This document shows positions 42,503 to 52,853 of a stretch of DNA of 64,000 bases, piece after piece. Location: assembly GCA_033782935.1 (NCBI GenBank), contig JAWQEG010000723.1, positions 1,364,001-1,428,000 on the forward strand, given 5' to 3'. Source of the DNA: Petrolisthes cinctipes. Its lineage: Eukaryota; Arthropoda; Malacostraca; Decapoda; Porcellanidae. The notes beneath the pieces are model-generated. The model worked only from the letters and a program-made list of their open reading frames with translations. It was not told the DNA's origin and did not search any database. The translations under genes and the position numbers were made by a program. Within the stretch, counting starts at the first letter, position 1. The number at the start of each line of letters is the position of its first letter.

Positions 42503-44415
42503 ACCTGAGGGAGGAAGGTGGTTACATTCTTGGCAGTTAACATGTTAAAGAAATGGAAAAGAGTAAATCCTCCCTCCCCTATTATTATATTTAGAATGAC
42601 TAAGAACACAACCAGCATCCAAAGGAATGTAAGTAACATAAAGACACAACAATGAACAGTTTTATATTGCCACATTAAGTTCAACAGAAGATAACAAAAG
42701 TCACTCTGTCCAACTTCACATTAATATGTCATTAAATATGTTCTTTATCTCAACTACTTGATTATGTACTATATTCACTCTATCTAAAGATTTTCCCTCT
42801 TTCAATAGGCTTGTGTAACAATATTACTTGGATATGGACAAGTTCTTTATTCTTTAAATTTCCTGGTACTACAACTAGTGGTTACTTTTCCCCTTGTTAT
42901 AACTTTATATATAAACAAACGTGGTTATTATTGAGATACACACCACCTAAACCAAACCTGTGTGATATAAACACTGTCTTCTTAAGTTAAAGTTGGTACA
43001 AACTAGCAATCTCAATAGGCCACGCCCCTTTTCCCTTCAGCACCATGGATAACAGAATATGTTCTCGTACCGGTCTCGATGCCGCCACTTGACATCCAAC
43101 CACAGCACTGGTAACATCTATTATGTAATCCATTGAACAATAAAAGAATATTTTAATACCTGTAGTTTTGCATATATTTTTGTGTAATTTCTCTCTTATC
43201 GAAGTACTTGAACACGTTAAGGACAATATTTCTAGCTTGACTTGGGGTATAGCTTGACTTGGGGTATGGCTTGGGTTGGGGTATAGCTGAAAGTGGATTG
43301 GTGGACACTTTGACTTATCCTCCCCGAGCAGCCAGTAAAGCCCGTATCCCACACAGCACGATGTGAGGTGACAGCGCCACGAATCAGCATGACTTGCAGA
43401 AAAAATTAAATAATCTAACTATCGTGTAACATCGTGTAAAAACAATCTGGAGTCGTGAAACATCGAGTGACAGTCTAGGGCGTATCGTGGTAGTCATGCA
43501 TTTTTCCTGACTCATCCTGGAAAAATTGTGCACCCCAAATTTTTCGCGATTCATCGTCGAAGAAAACCGTTACAAACCTATTGTATCGCTATCAGTGTAT
43601 ATTCCTGTGATTGTCGTGTGACATTCATTATATTCGTTGCTTGATCGTCGTATTCGTGGCTGCCAAAAAACTGTACGACAATCCAGTTAATAGCACAATA
43701 ACCGACCGTAAGCCGAACGATGATGGAACGATAACATAAGGAACCTGTTCCGGTTAAACCTACATTTTAGAGGCTACTTATAATCACTTATACTCACTTA
43801 CAAGAGTGAGTCACACATCGCATAATGCCGTGAAACTGCTAGCGTAGGCTTGGATACAAGAATTCTAGCTCATTGTGGGAACCATTAACACGTTAGCATA
43901 TAGTGACGACATAAGTCAAGTGACCTACCAAGCGACGCCTTGTTCCTGCTCCTTCAGCCTCAGTTAGCTATTGATAACCATACACTCAACAGGGTTACCT
44001 TAGCATATAATCTCTCTAAAGTTAGCTCAAGTCTAACCTAACCCAAAACATATTGTGAAACTGTACTCACTCGGGTTATCAATAAATTGTGCAAACTACA
44101 GACGCTTGCTACCTCTCCTACACCATATAATTATAGAAAACCATATAATTAAAATCAAACTCCGAAGAGACGCCAAAGACTAATAATACTACAAAGACTA
44201 ATAAAAAGACAAAGACCACGAACCAGTCGCCAGCTACATACATCATCAATCATCACGTGTCCGGAGTAAGTAAGGTCTTTCTTGCCCCAGAACAAACCTA
44301 CCACAACAATAACACAATATACCGGGGTCAATCACAATTGCAAATCGAGTCTTGGACGATAATAACACGATAATAAGTCGATAAAGGTACAACAACACTG
44401 CAACAAGTGGCCGGT
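42503..44415. other. Upstream region of the RING-cyclophilin gene; no coding feature
   Basis: An acceptor-like CCTCCCTCAG stands just before the start codon. Further out are three tandem TAGCTTGACTTGGGGTATGG-like units (43233-43287). From 43350 on the composition changes, with many TCGTGT/ATCGTG words that run through to 45900 and may belong to the Harbinger element. I cannot place a promoter. Confidence 0.4.
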
Positions 44416-45027
44416 TTATCGTTTAATGGCCTCGCAGGTGTCCGGAATAAGCTTGGAGATGGAATTGGCCCCCACACGGAAATTCAGAGCCATGCTTTTG
44501 TAGGCCTCCCCTGTGGCCATGAAGTGCAGTGTAATGGCCAAACGTTGCCCTAGTTCCAATGCCTTCCTCCAATTTGTGTCCTGTTTACTTATTCGAGGTG
44601 TAATTCATTGCAATATTTCGTTGGAGATGGCATGGTCGACCCGCAGGTAATATCTGTAGGAATCAAGGTCATGTTCTTGGAGGTGTGGCAGAAGTTGGTG
44701 GTAGTGGCCATACTGTTCCCTCTGTGCAATCCACGACCTAACAAACCACCTACGGGCCTTCCTCCCTCGCTTATTATTTTGTTGTTGGTCAATGTTGAGC
44801 AGGTGGGTTAAATAAAGTTGAATCTTGAGGTTGTTGATCAGCAGACTATTCATTTCAAGTTCATCCGTGTAGTACTCATCGGTGTCCTGCTGGGGAGGCG
44901 TAGGAAGGGCCATGTGGCCAGGCATATCCAGCAGGGGGGACGTGGGAAGGGCCATATTGCATGGGATGCGATGCTGTGACGTCGGAGGATGCTGCTGTGG
45001 AACTGTGATGGCCAGGTGTAGGCCCAC
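44416..45027 (-). pseudogene. PIF/Harbinger transposase fragment with one stop
   Basis: On the minus strand the frame reads RRWFVRSWIAQREQYGHYHQ, LDSYRYYLRVDHAISNEIL, then one TGA (near 44605), then ITPRISKQDTNWRKALE, LAITLHFMATGEAYKSMAL and FRVGANSISKLIPDTCEAI. This is the N-terminal part of a Harbinger-type (DDE) transposase. The motif around 'RQDTxWRxxI..RLAxTLxxLATG' is diagnostic. The catalytic DDE domain is missing; the reading stops at a TAA (44416-44418). Relatives suggest that the stop near 44605 replaced a residue between E-I-L-x and I-T-P. Confidence 0.8.
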
Positions 45028-47129
45028 AATTTACATACAGGTGTGAATTCCGGAAAAAATGGTCATGTCGCGCTCGTGTTTTTCGGGCGGCATTCGTGTA
45101 ATTCGTCCAGTTGTCGTCCTGTGGTTGTCTGTTGTCGTTGAATATCGTACTGTTATTGATGTACCTTCGAGTAACATCTTATCTTTATCATGTGAGTCTG
45201 TTGGTGGGTGGTGTAGCCACCAACTATAAGTTGTGCTGCTACCTAAAGAAGGCTCCTGTGGTAAGGGCCACTGTCAGGGTTTCTCCACTACACTTCTCAG
45301 CCTCAGGAGCTAGTGTCTATAACTCTCTTTGAGAAGTGTTAGTGTCTATAACTCTCTTTGAGAAGTGCTCAAGGAAGAGAGAGATGCGGTGAATAGTTCC
45401 CAATATTTATTGTCAAAAAATAGTTAACAGTATATCCAATTCTCTGCGTACTTGACGTTAACAAAGCTAAGAGTATTTGGTTATGGTATTAAATGTATAA
45501 TACATATGTTGTATACATGAAATTTTGCAAGAGTATGCAGACAATGATATTACACAAAATGGCAAAGAGAATATGCTGAAAGAAATTGCATAGGCTATCT
45601 GCATGAAGGAATTTAATGGTAAATGAATCACAATACAGGCTGGTAGATAATTAGAGAATGGTTACACCTCAATAAAAGAAAATCGACCTATATTATGGTA
45701 CACTACAAGTCATGTGGCCATCTTGTTAATGTCGTACTGGAATTATGAAAAATGATTGATAGCAACACGGTATATCGTCAGATGATCGTCCTATACTCGT
45801 TGTTATCTTAGTAATATCGTGTGCCCATCTCACAGCTGTTGTGAGCCGTGGGATTCGTCGGTTATCATGCAAAAAGTGCAAGTCATGCTCAATCGTGCGA
45901 CTTTGTTACATAGGCCTGGCAGACTGCTTGCATCTTCTCCAGCAGCCAGTAAGGCACTAGCACATGTCCTTGACTTCCCTTTGTTACATAGGCCTGGCAG
46001 ACTGCTTTCCGCCTTGTACCGTTAAACATGATTTCAAACATAAATGAACTAATATGTAAAGTTTTTGAACTCTGATGTCGTTATCAGTGTAATGAATGAC
46101 ACATAGGAAACTGGAATATGAGTTGCAAAAACTGTTAAATCAGTAAGGAAGCCCTTATGTTTCTACCTGGGTGAACAGACTCCAGAATACACAGTACAGT
46201 TTATTGGTAATACAAGGAAATGCAGTACATGTAGGTATAGGGAAGGCCAGCCTGTTGTGTAGCGTCGTGGAGAGTCGGTAGTTGCAGTGGAGAGTCTGTA
46301 GTTGTGTAGAGCAGGAACACCACGTGTGATCGAAGCGAGAACACATTAGTATGCAAGTGTTTGATGATGGCGAGAGCAGGGCTGGTCCTTCTTGTACTGT
46401 AGCGAGCAGGATAGTCTCTCGTCTGGCTGTAGTGAGGCCCTTTTATTCAGGTGACTACGTGCCCCGGATGTTTCGTTGTCAAGTGACCCAGCGTGTCCAC
46501 AGGTGTGCTGCACCCAGATAATTCATACCTGGGACAAGGAGTGGAGGCTGTCACCGGGGTCCCAAGGGGGGATTAAGCAGTGACAGGGGAAGGGATCAGC
46601 GTATCAGCCAGACCGTGAGATGGCTGAGGCCGAGAAGTGCACAAAGGAATAAGGAGTGGTGCACAAGCACATGGCAGAATAAGGAGTGGTGCACAAGCAC
46701 ATGGCGCCACTACACTGTAAACTTGTGATGAAGCGAAAATTAGTAATTAGTGTACTCAAATATAGTTATTAATTATCGATCGTGTTACGGATACCGCTGC
46801 CAGCCGTAAGAGTACAGTCTGGAGGGGATTGTTAGTTTGTTCCGACTCTAGTAGCCACCACCCAGATGGTACAACTTGGCTTATGTACCCTGTATATAAT
46901 ATATACATTATTACTAACCTAGCATCACCTACTCTTAAATAAATGTATATGAATAACTTACCTTAAACTTCAGTAGAATAGACTTGAAGCAACTGCTTTG
47001 AGGAAGTGTTGAACCAGAGTAAGACAGTCTGGATGGACACAACAAGAGATATATTGTTTTAATAATGACAGACTTCAGCAACTGACATAATAATCATAAA
47101 ACATACAAGAATAATTACTATATGCACCT
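45028..47129. other. No gene recognised; three short tandem duplications
   Basis: Three duplications stand out: AGTGTCTATAACTCTCTTTG at 45310 and 45339; TTTGTTACATAGGCCTGGCA at about 45904 and 45980, 76 bp apart; and AATAAGGAGTGGTGCACAAG at 46650 and 46678. The first half still has the TCGTG-rich character seen at 43400. The rest (46130-47130) could be an old LTR element, but no polymerase motif is visible. Confidence 0.45.
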
Positions 47130-47206
47130 TAATGAGATTCCCACCCGATGATCAAACTTGGGAACTATGGATATGAGACCCAGGCACTACCACTGTACCA
47201 TTCATT
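47130..47206 (-). mobile_element. tRNA-like SINE head, degraded
   Basis: On the minus strand ATGGTACAGTGGTAGTGCCT resembles an A box (TRGYnnAnnGG: TGGTACAGTGG) and, about 35 bases further, AGTTTGATCATCGGG resembles a B box (GGTTCGAnnCC). The spacing suits a tRNA-derived SINE. The B box is changed at two or more positions, so it is unlikely to be transcribed or to be a functional tRNA. Confidence 0.5.
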
Positions 47207-47266
47207 GTTGTGTGTTTATATGAATTGATTTCATATGGTAACTCATGACACTGAAGAAAATATTAA

Positions 47267-47420
47267 CTGCAGAATATCTTTTTGGTAGAGTGGAGGGCAA
47301 TTGATTCTTCCAAACAATCCCAGACAATAAATCACCTCAGTGTTTCTAATAAAGAATCTGTTTCATATAATAGTTTGAAAGATTCAGTAGCACTCCAATT
47401 TATCATCAGAAGTTTCTTCC
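47267..47420. mobile_element. MITE, family A, diverged copy
   Basis: Right of TTAA (47263-47266), the sequence follows the plan of 36629 and 39044 (GGAGGGCAATTGATTCTTCC, TTCCAAACAATCCCAG, ACTCCAATTTATCATC) with many substitutions. The right flank is decayed to CTAAA. Confidence 0.55.
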
Positions 47421-47772
47421 TCTAAATGCATCTTGTCCTGCTTGTAACCTACCAATGATGGAAGAGGTAACATCTGTGTAATATCAGTATCTACATTAGG
47501 TTACCAAAGTTCTCAACACTATTTAAGGCTGCTCACACTTGGCTGAATTGATCAATGAACTCACACGAATTAGGAACCGAATTAACTACACATAATAATC
47601 TGGTTGTATGTAAGAAACACAAACAGCATTCACAGGTTACATGTTGCTGAAACAACCCTGTTGCTATGTGCATATTAAGATTATGGGTCATACTGGCAAA
47701 CTACTGTCAGGTTATGATTGTGTGGATTATCCCCATAACTGTGGGTAACAACATAAGTCAACGGGTCCTGGA

Positions 47773-48156
47773 GTGATGGCGTCTACGTCGTGGGACCACC
47801 CCTCAGGGCTGCCAACAAAGGAAGCTTTGAGGGCCAAACCGCCACAAAATCCCCCCACCCCCATCAAGGAGGTGCTAGTTCCTGGTGCTAGTTCGGTCAC
47901 CCAGGCAATTACCACACCTCTCGCACAACACATTTTTCCACCACCAAGAAATTATCCTCCAGCTGTCATTTCTCGGTTTCTCCTTCTAGCCGGAGACATT
48001 GAGAACAACTCAGGACCCACCAACAAACACACACGTCCAACTTTCCCAAAACCCAACAAACAGACAACGGGCTCAGTTCAATGCAACCCCTGCAGAAACT
48101 GGACCCACCCTACAAATACAACACATGCCTCCAAACAACACTACACAGCCCCATAG
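47773..48156 (+). pseudogene. 2A and zinc finger region with mutated 2A (copy 2)
   Basis: The frame gives MASTSWDHPSGLPTKEAL and then FLLLAGDIENNSGP at about 47977-48018. The 2A core NPGP of copy 1 is NSGP here, and Ser is Asn before it. The finger has also lost cysteines (C-P-T-C is T-F-P-K). The 2A proline is required for ribosome skipping in all studied examples, so this copy should not self-cleave. Confidence 0.7.
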
Positions 48157-48317
48157 ACTCGTCTTCCATCACCCACACCATCACTCCTACACCCACCACC
48201 CTTACTCCCAACACCATCACCCCACACCACTCCACCATCCCCATCTCCATCCAACCCCGCCAAAGATTCCCCCTCCCCACCCCAATGCAGCAACACACAA
48301 CACACACTGCACCCACA

Positions 48318-50725
48318 ACATAAATATACTCCAGATGAACATCGATGGCATTAACACAAAAAAGCAAGAACTTACACACTTCATCATACAACACAACATA
48401 TATATTGCCATTGTACAAGAAACCAGATTACATAACACACACAAAACACCTACATTCCCCAACTACACCACCATCAGACAAGCCCTTTTCCCCCACCACG
48501 ACACCATCACAGAAATTCAGGCCATCAAAGCATGCACTGGCAAAACAACAAGCACAACACTAGCCATCGTATCCATCCCCCCTCAAACCAGCCCAACAGT
48601 TCCCCATAACTTCACCCCCCAGCTCCAACAAATCACCAGCCAACCTAACCTAACGCCAAGACTTCAGCCTGATGTTTCAACAACCCAGACACAAACAGAG
48701 GAGTTGAAATCCTCTCCCAAATAGACAACCTCATCACACTAAACAACACACACCAACACACCCATATCCCTCACCAAGCCCTCTTCCAACCATCATCACC
48801 CGACAACACCTTTTGCTCCCCCAACCTTGCACCCAGAACATCGTGGAGGGTGGTCAACACTTTTGGCTCCGACCACCTCCCAATCATCATAACAACCAAA
48901 TCAAGAATCACCCCAGCTGACCACAGACACACATACACTAACTACACTAAGGCCAACTGGAACATCTTCACTACAGATACAGAAGATCACATTGAAAAAC
49001 TGAACAGTACACCCATCGCAGACATTAATACTACTCTACAAACATTCAACACAATCATACAAGCTGCAAACAACAAACACATCCTTAGAGGCAACAGAAG
49101 AAAACACAACCCCAACTGTACAACAGAAATTCAAGGCCTCATCAGGCAACGAGACACACTCAAACACTCACCCCGAACTCCACTCACACATCACATAGTA
49201 CACCAAATACAAGCACTAAGCACACAAATAAACAACAAAATCAAAGAACAGAGAACACTAAATTGGCAAAGGTTTGTCAACACACTTGATCACAAACAAA
49301 CACCAGAAAACTTTACAAAACACTAAACAGCATCACACTATTCAACAGCAACACTACACAATCACATGTAGCCATCACAACAACAGACACTATACCCTCA
49401 AATAAACAACAAGCAAACACCCTCATCCAGCACTTTTCTCACATCAGCCACCTTCACCCGCACCCTGAAGACCGACGAGTAATCAGACGCAAGAGATGCT
49501 TCCCCACTGATTCAGTCCATACACCATTCACAAACCATCAAACAAACCACATCATCCACAACCTCAAACACTCACCTGCCTGTGGTCCAGACAACATCAG
49601 TAACATTCACCATAAAAACCTCGGACCACAAGGCATACAAACACTCACTAACATAGCAAACTACAGCTACTCACACAACACAATACCCAATGCCTGGAAA
49701 CAATAAAATATCATCACTATCCCCAAACTCAACAAACACCCCACACTACCCTCATCACATCATCCCATCACCCTCCTTTACACCCCCTCCAAAGTTACTG
49801 AACGCCTCATCATCGGCCAAATCACACCACACATTCCCCTTGTATCCTCACAACATGGTTTCAGACCACTACATTCAACAAACACTCTTCTTACAGACCT
49901 CACACAGAGAATTTATGGTGGCATCAACTCAGATAGACCCCCACATAGAACACTCCTATTTACACTGGACATTTGTAAAGCATTTGATGCCATTTCCCGC
50001 CACAACCTTACAAACAAAATATACAACACAAATATGCACAACAATACAAAAAGATGGCTGGCCAGCTTCTTGGGAGGAAGAATAGCCCATGTTACACATG
50101 CTGGTCAGTCATCTAACATAAAAAGTTTCACCAACAGCATCTTCAAAGGCTCTGTATTGTCACCCATCTTACACCATGAAACCAAAATCCTCAAGATTAA
50201 AGGACCACCTTAACATGAGAGGCACACAAACACTTGCTGCAGCCTCCAGAAACCTACGCCACCAACTACACTACATGGCAAAACACCGAGGGATGCCAAG
50301 AAACATCAAAACAACACCCAGTACACGATACCATACACAAACACTATCATCTCTTACACCATGCCCACCCCAATGTCCCCAAACCAGTCTCCAAAAACAC
50401 ATCCATATTCAAAACACCCACCAATCCATCAAAAAATTTAAGAACAACACCCTGCTGCATGCAAGAACCCCCTGACATCCACCCATCAGAATCCTCCCTT
50501 CCCCGTGAGAACAGAGTCTACCTGGCCAAGCTGCGAAGCGGCCATCATCCGGCCCTTTTGACATATCAAAATAAACTAGATGGAGCCATCGGAGATACCT
50601 GCCCAGGATGCAACACAGCACCCCATTCTATTAAACACATTATGGAAGACTGCAACACACACAACGACACTCACCAACAACACAAAATACACTCACTGAG
50701 GGCATTGTGGGAAAGCCCGGTTTAA
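48318..50725 (+). pseudogene. Endonuclease and partial reverse transcriptase of copy 2
   Basis: The endonuclease starts NINILQMNIDGINTKK and has IAIVQETR and FGSDHLPIII (frames differ, so there are frameshifts near 48725-48850). The reverse transcriptase reads ACGPDNISNIHHKNLGP, ITLLYTPSKVTERLI, SQHGFRPLHSTNTLLTDL, LFTLDICKAFDAISRHNL and GSVLSPIL, then jumps to LKIKGPP with loss of the YxDD region. The C-terminus (50500-50725) has YLAKLRSGHHPALLTY and CPGCNTAPHSIKHIMEDC, a C-x2-C..H..C finger. Confidence 0.75.
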
Positions 50726-50803
50726 GCCAGAGCCTTCCTCAAGAGCTCGGGGCTGCTCGGTCAGACAGCTTGAGGAACTTCAACAACAACAACATAATTC
50801 AAC

Positions 50804-51142
50804 AGCACCAACAAGTGTGGAGGACCGTGAGTGACAACATACTTCAACACCACCAACAAGTGTGGAGTACCAACTGGGACTAAGTGTGAGATAACTCTGA
50901 GGGGTGAGATGATGGAGGAAATGAAGGAGTTGAGTAAGCACTTGTTTTATATATACTCACTAACCCCAATAACTTAAGGGGAGGAGCCTGGTAATTAGAG
51001 GTTTTGGAATGATGGAAAACAACATTTAGAAGGGAATTTTCTTTCATTTAGTACTCATGACCCGCCATATATGTTTTATTTTGGAAATCCTGAGCCAAGC
51101 TGCAGCAAAACTTGGCTTGGGTTTACCAATTTTAATCAATAG
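50804..51142. other. Unassigned DNA between LINE copy 2 and the LTR element
   Basis: Two CACCAACAAGTGTGGA units lie at 50808 and 50859. The part at 51080-51135 (TTTGGAAATCCTGAGCCAAG, GGCTTGGGTTTACCAATTTT) is loosely similar to 63847-63900. No coding sequence. Confidence 0.4.
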
Positions 51143-51252
51143 CAGCCATGAATTTAGTTGGCTCACCGGTCATAACACTGGACCATATTCCCTCATACAA
51201 ACTCACCACGTATATCTCTGAACACCCGTGGAAAATAGTGACTAAATATGAT
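51143..51252 (-). repeat. Inverted LTR fragment fused to the 5' LTR
   Basis: From CAGCCATGAATTTAGTTGGC to GACTAAATATGATC this is the reverse complement of the middle of the LTR (51616-51725). It joins the following PPT-LTR sequence at ATC, which is present at both joined sites. So this is a rearranged end and not a normal upstream flank. Confidence 0.88.
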
Positions 51253-51267
51253 CAAAGGAAGAAATAA

Positions 51268-51912
51268 TGTAATAGCTGATTGTTTGTCAAGGATATGAGA
51301 CGCTTGAATGCTCACAGTCGCATTCCTTTCTAGCGATAGAGGTGTTAGGTGAGGAGGCTCGATACAGTCTCAGTAGAGGCGAAAGAATCAGTTTCGCTAC
51401 CTGTGTTAGAGGAGTGACGTCAGCTTCGTGACTCAGGATATAAAAACCCGGTTAAGAGTGAATCTCGGGGTTAGCAGAACAACTGTGATAGTGGAAGGAG
51501 GTGGCTGGTGAAGTTCGGTAGTGTTGTGGGGTTTGATCGTAGTTATAAAGTATTGTACTTCTATTATTATTATTATTATTATTATTGGTGGTGTTATTAG
51601 TATTGTATATGTAGATCATATTTAGTCACTATTTTCCACGGGTGTTCAGAGATATATGTGGTGAGTTTGTATGAGGGAATATGGTCCAGTGTTATGACCG
51701 GTGAGCCAACTAAATTCATGGCTGCTATTGTTTACCTTCAGTACATTCCTTATGGTGCATAGGGACACTTGTAGCACTTCACCACAAATCTGGTGAACCT
51801 GTAATTTACACCTGGTACTGTTAATTATATCTTTTTATATTTTATACCGCGTCTATTATGATCCTTGGTGTCAAAAATTTATTTTCATGGCGTAAAGTCG
51901 GGAAGCGTAACA
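51268..51912 (+). repeat. 5' LTR
   Basis: TGTAATAGCTGATTG to CGTAACA, 645 bp, with TG..CA ends. A TATAAAAACC box lies at about 51440. (ATT)8 at 51560-51586 is shorter than in the 3' LTR. The 5' flank repeats the PPT (AAAGGAAGAAATAA), which normally precedes only the 3' LTR. Confidence 0.85.
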
Positions 51913-51916
51913 GATT

Positions 51917-51934
51917 TGGCGACCTCGCCAGGAT
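51917..51934 (+). promoter_or_regulatory. Primer binding site
   Basis: TGGCGACCTCGCCAGGAT starts four bases after the 5' LTR. It begins with TGG, complementary to a tRNA CCA end, and resembles the complement of an arginine tRNA 3' end (inference from memory, with about three mismatches). Confidence 0.6.
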
Positions 51935-52009
51935 TTGTGAGTGTTGCTTAATAGCTACAAGTGACGCCTAGTAATCATCTGATTTAGTAAATCACAGTTC
52001 AACAATCGG

Positions 52010-52853
52010 GTGTTCATTTTGGTAATTATTAATCGTGAAGATGTGGCTGCCTTCCTTGCGTCTAAGCCGACGGAGGGTGAGGTTGACAGGCTTACTAAAG
52101 ATGAACTCAAAGAGGTGGCAAAGTGCATGGACTTAGAGTTTACTTCAGGTGAAAAAAGATTTGTACTTGTAAATGTGATCAAGCATGAATTGTTTGGTAT
52201 ACTGTATCATGACAATTATGAAGAGCGTCCTGGGAATGAGAGGGATTTGGAAGCAGAAAGGCTTGTTGATCAGGAAATAGTATTACTACAGTCAGAGAGA
52301 GCGGGTGTAGGTGAGGATGTAACTCCAGTAATCCCTTCTAACTTTAGCGTGGCTGAATACTTAGAATTGGAGAAAATAAAACTGCAGGTTCAGAAAGCCC
52401 AATTAGATCATGAATACCGTATGGCTAAGCTGCAGCTAGAGATAAAGGCTTCCACCTCCCCTGTTCCTCAGTGTACATCTGCTTATCAGGCTAATATGTT
52501 GCCACCATTTGAGGAGGAACATGTAGGGGAGTTTTTCACATTGTTTGAAGAAATTGCTCATGGGATGAAATGGCCTATAAAAGAATGGACCTTCATGTTG
52601 CAACCGGTGTTAGTTGGTCGAGCTCGAACTACGTATGTCTCTGTAACCTCAGATGTTCGTAAAGATTATCAATTGCTTAAGCAGGCAATTTTGGGTGCCT
52701 ATCAGTTGAGACCGGAGGCATATCGCCAACGTTTCCGTAAGATACATAAAAGAAAGGATCAAACCCATGTTGAATTCTTAAGCCAAATGACTAACTCATT
52801 TGATCTATGGCTAAAAAGTAAAGGTGTTGAAACTCTTTGATACTCTTCGGTAA
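52010..52853 (+). pseudogene. gag, broken by a frameshift and a stop
   Basis: The frame starts without an upstream ATG (CMDLEF is the first internal Met). It has a basic/acidic N-terminus, a coiled helix (LELEKIKLQVQKAQLDHEY), and a capsid-like segment ending KQAILGAYQLRPEAYRQRFR, which resembles SCAN/capsid C-terminal domains. It closes at TGA after KGVETL. In the next frame LFDTLR, TAA (52851-52853), LILRENFLWKIDENV continues the expected sequence, so gag and pol were one frame before an indel near 52832 and the stop. Confidence 0.75.

Larger units (their letters stand above)
47763..50787 (+). mobile_element. 2A-bearing LINE, copy 2, with 16-bp target duplication
   Basis: This element lies between AACAACATAAGTCAAC (47747-47762) and AACAACATAATTCAAC (50788-50803), one mismatch in 16. 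It starts GGGTCCTGGAGTGATGGCG, like copy 1, and ends in (CAA)n. It contains the 2A and finger region, an endonuclease, part of a reverse transcriptase and the C-terminal finger. Internal deletions remove the RT catalytic box. At 3.0 kb it is short for a LINE with these domains. Confidence 0.88.

Noticed and set aside
42987..43352. Minus-strand ORF upstream of the RING-cyclophilin gene as an extra exon
   Set aside because: No domain, no suitable donor leading to the acceptor before 42502, and composition like the non-coding flank.
47130..47206. Functional tRNA gene
   Set aside because: A- and B-box-like words are present, but the B box is damaged and no acceptor-stem pairing is visible; a SINE head fits better.
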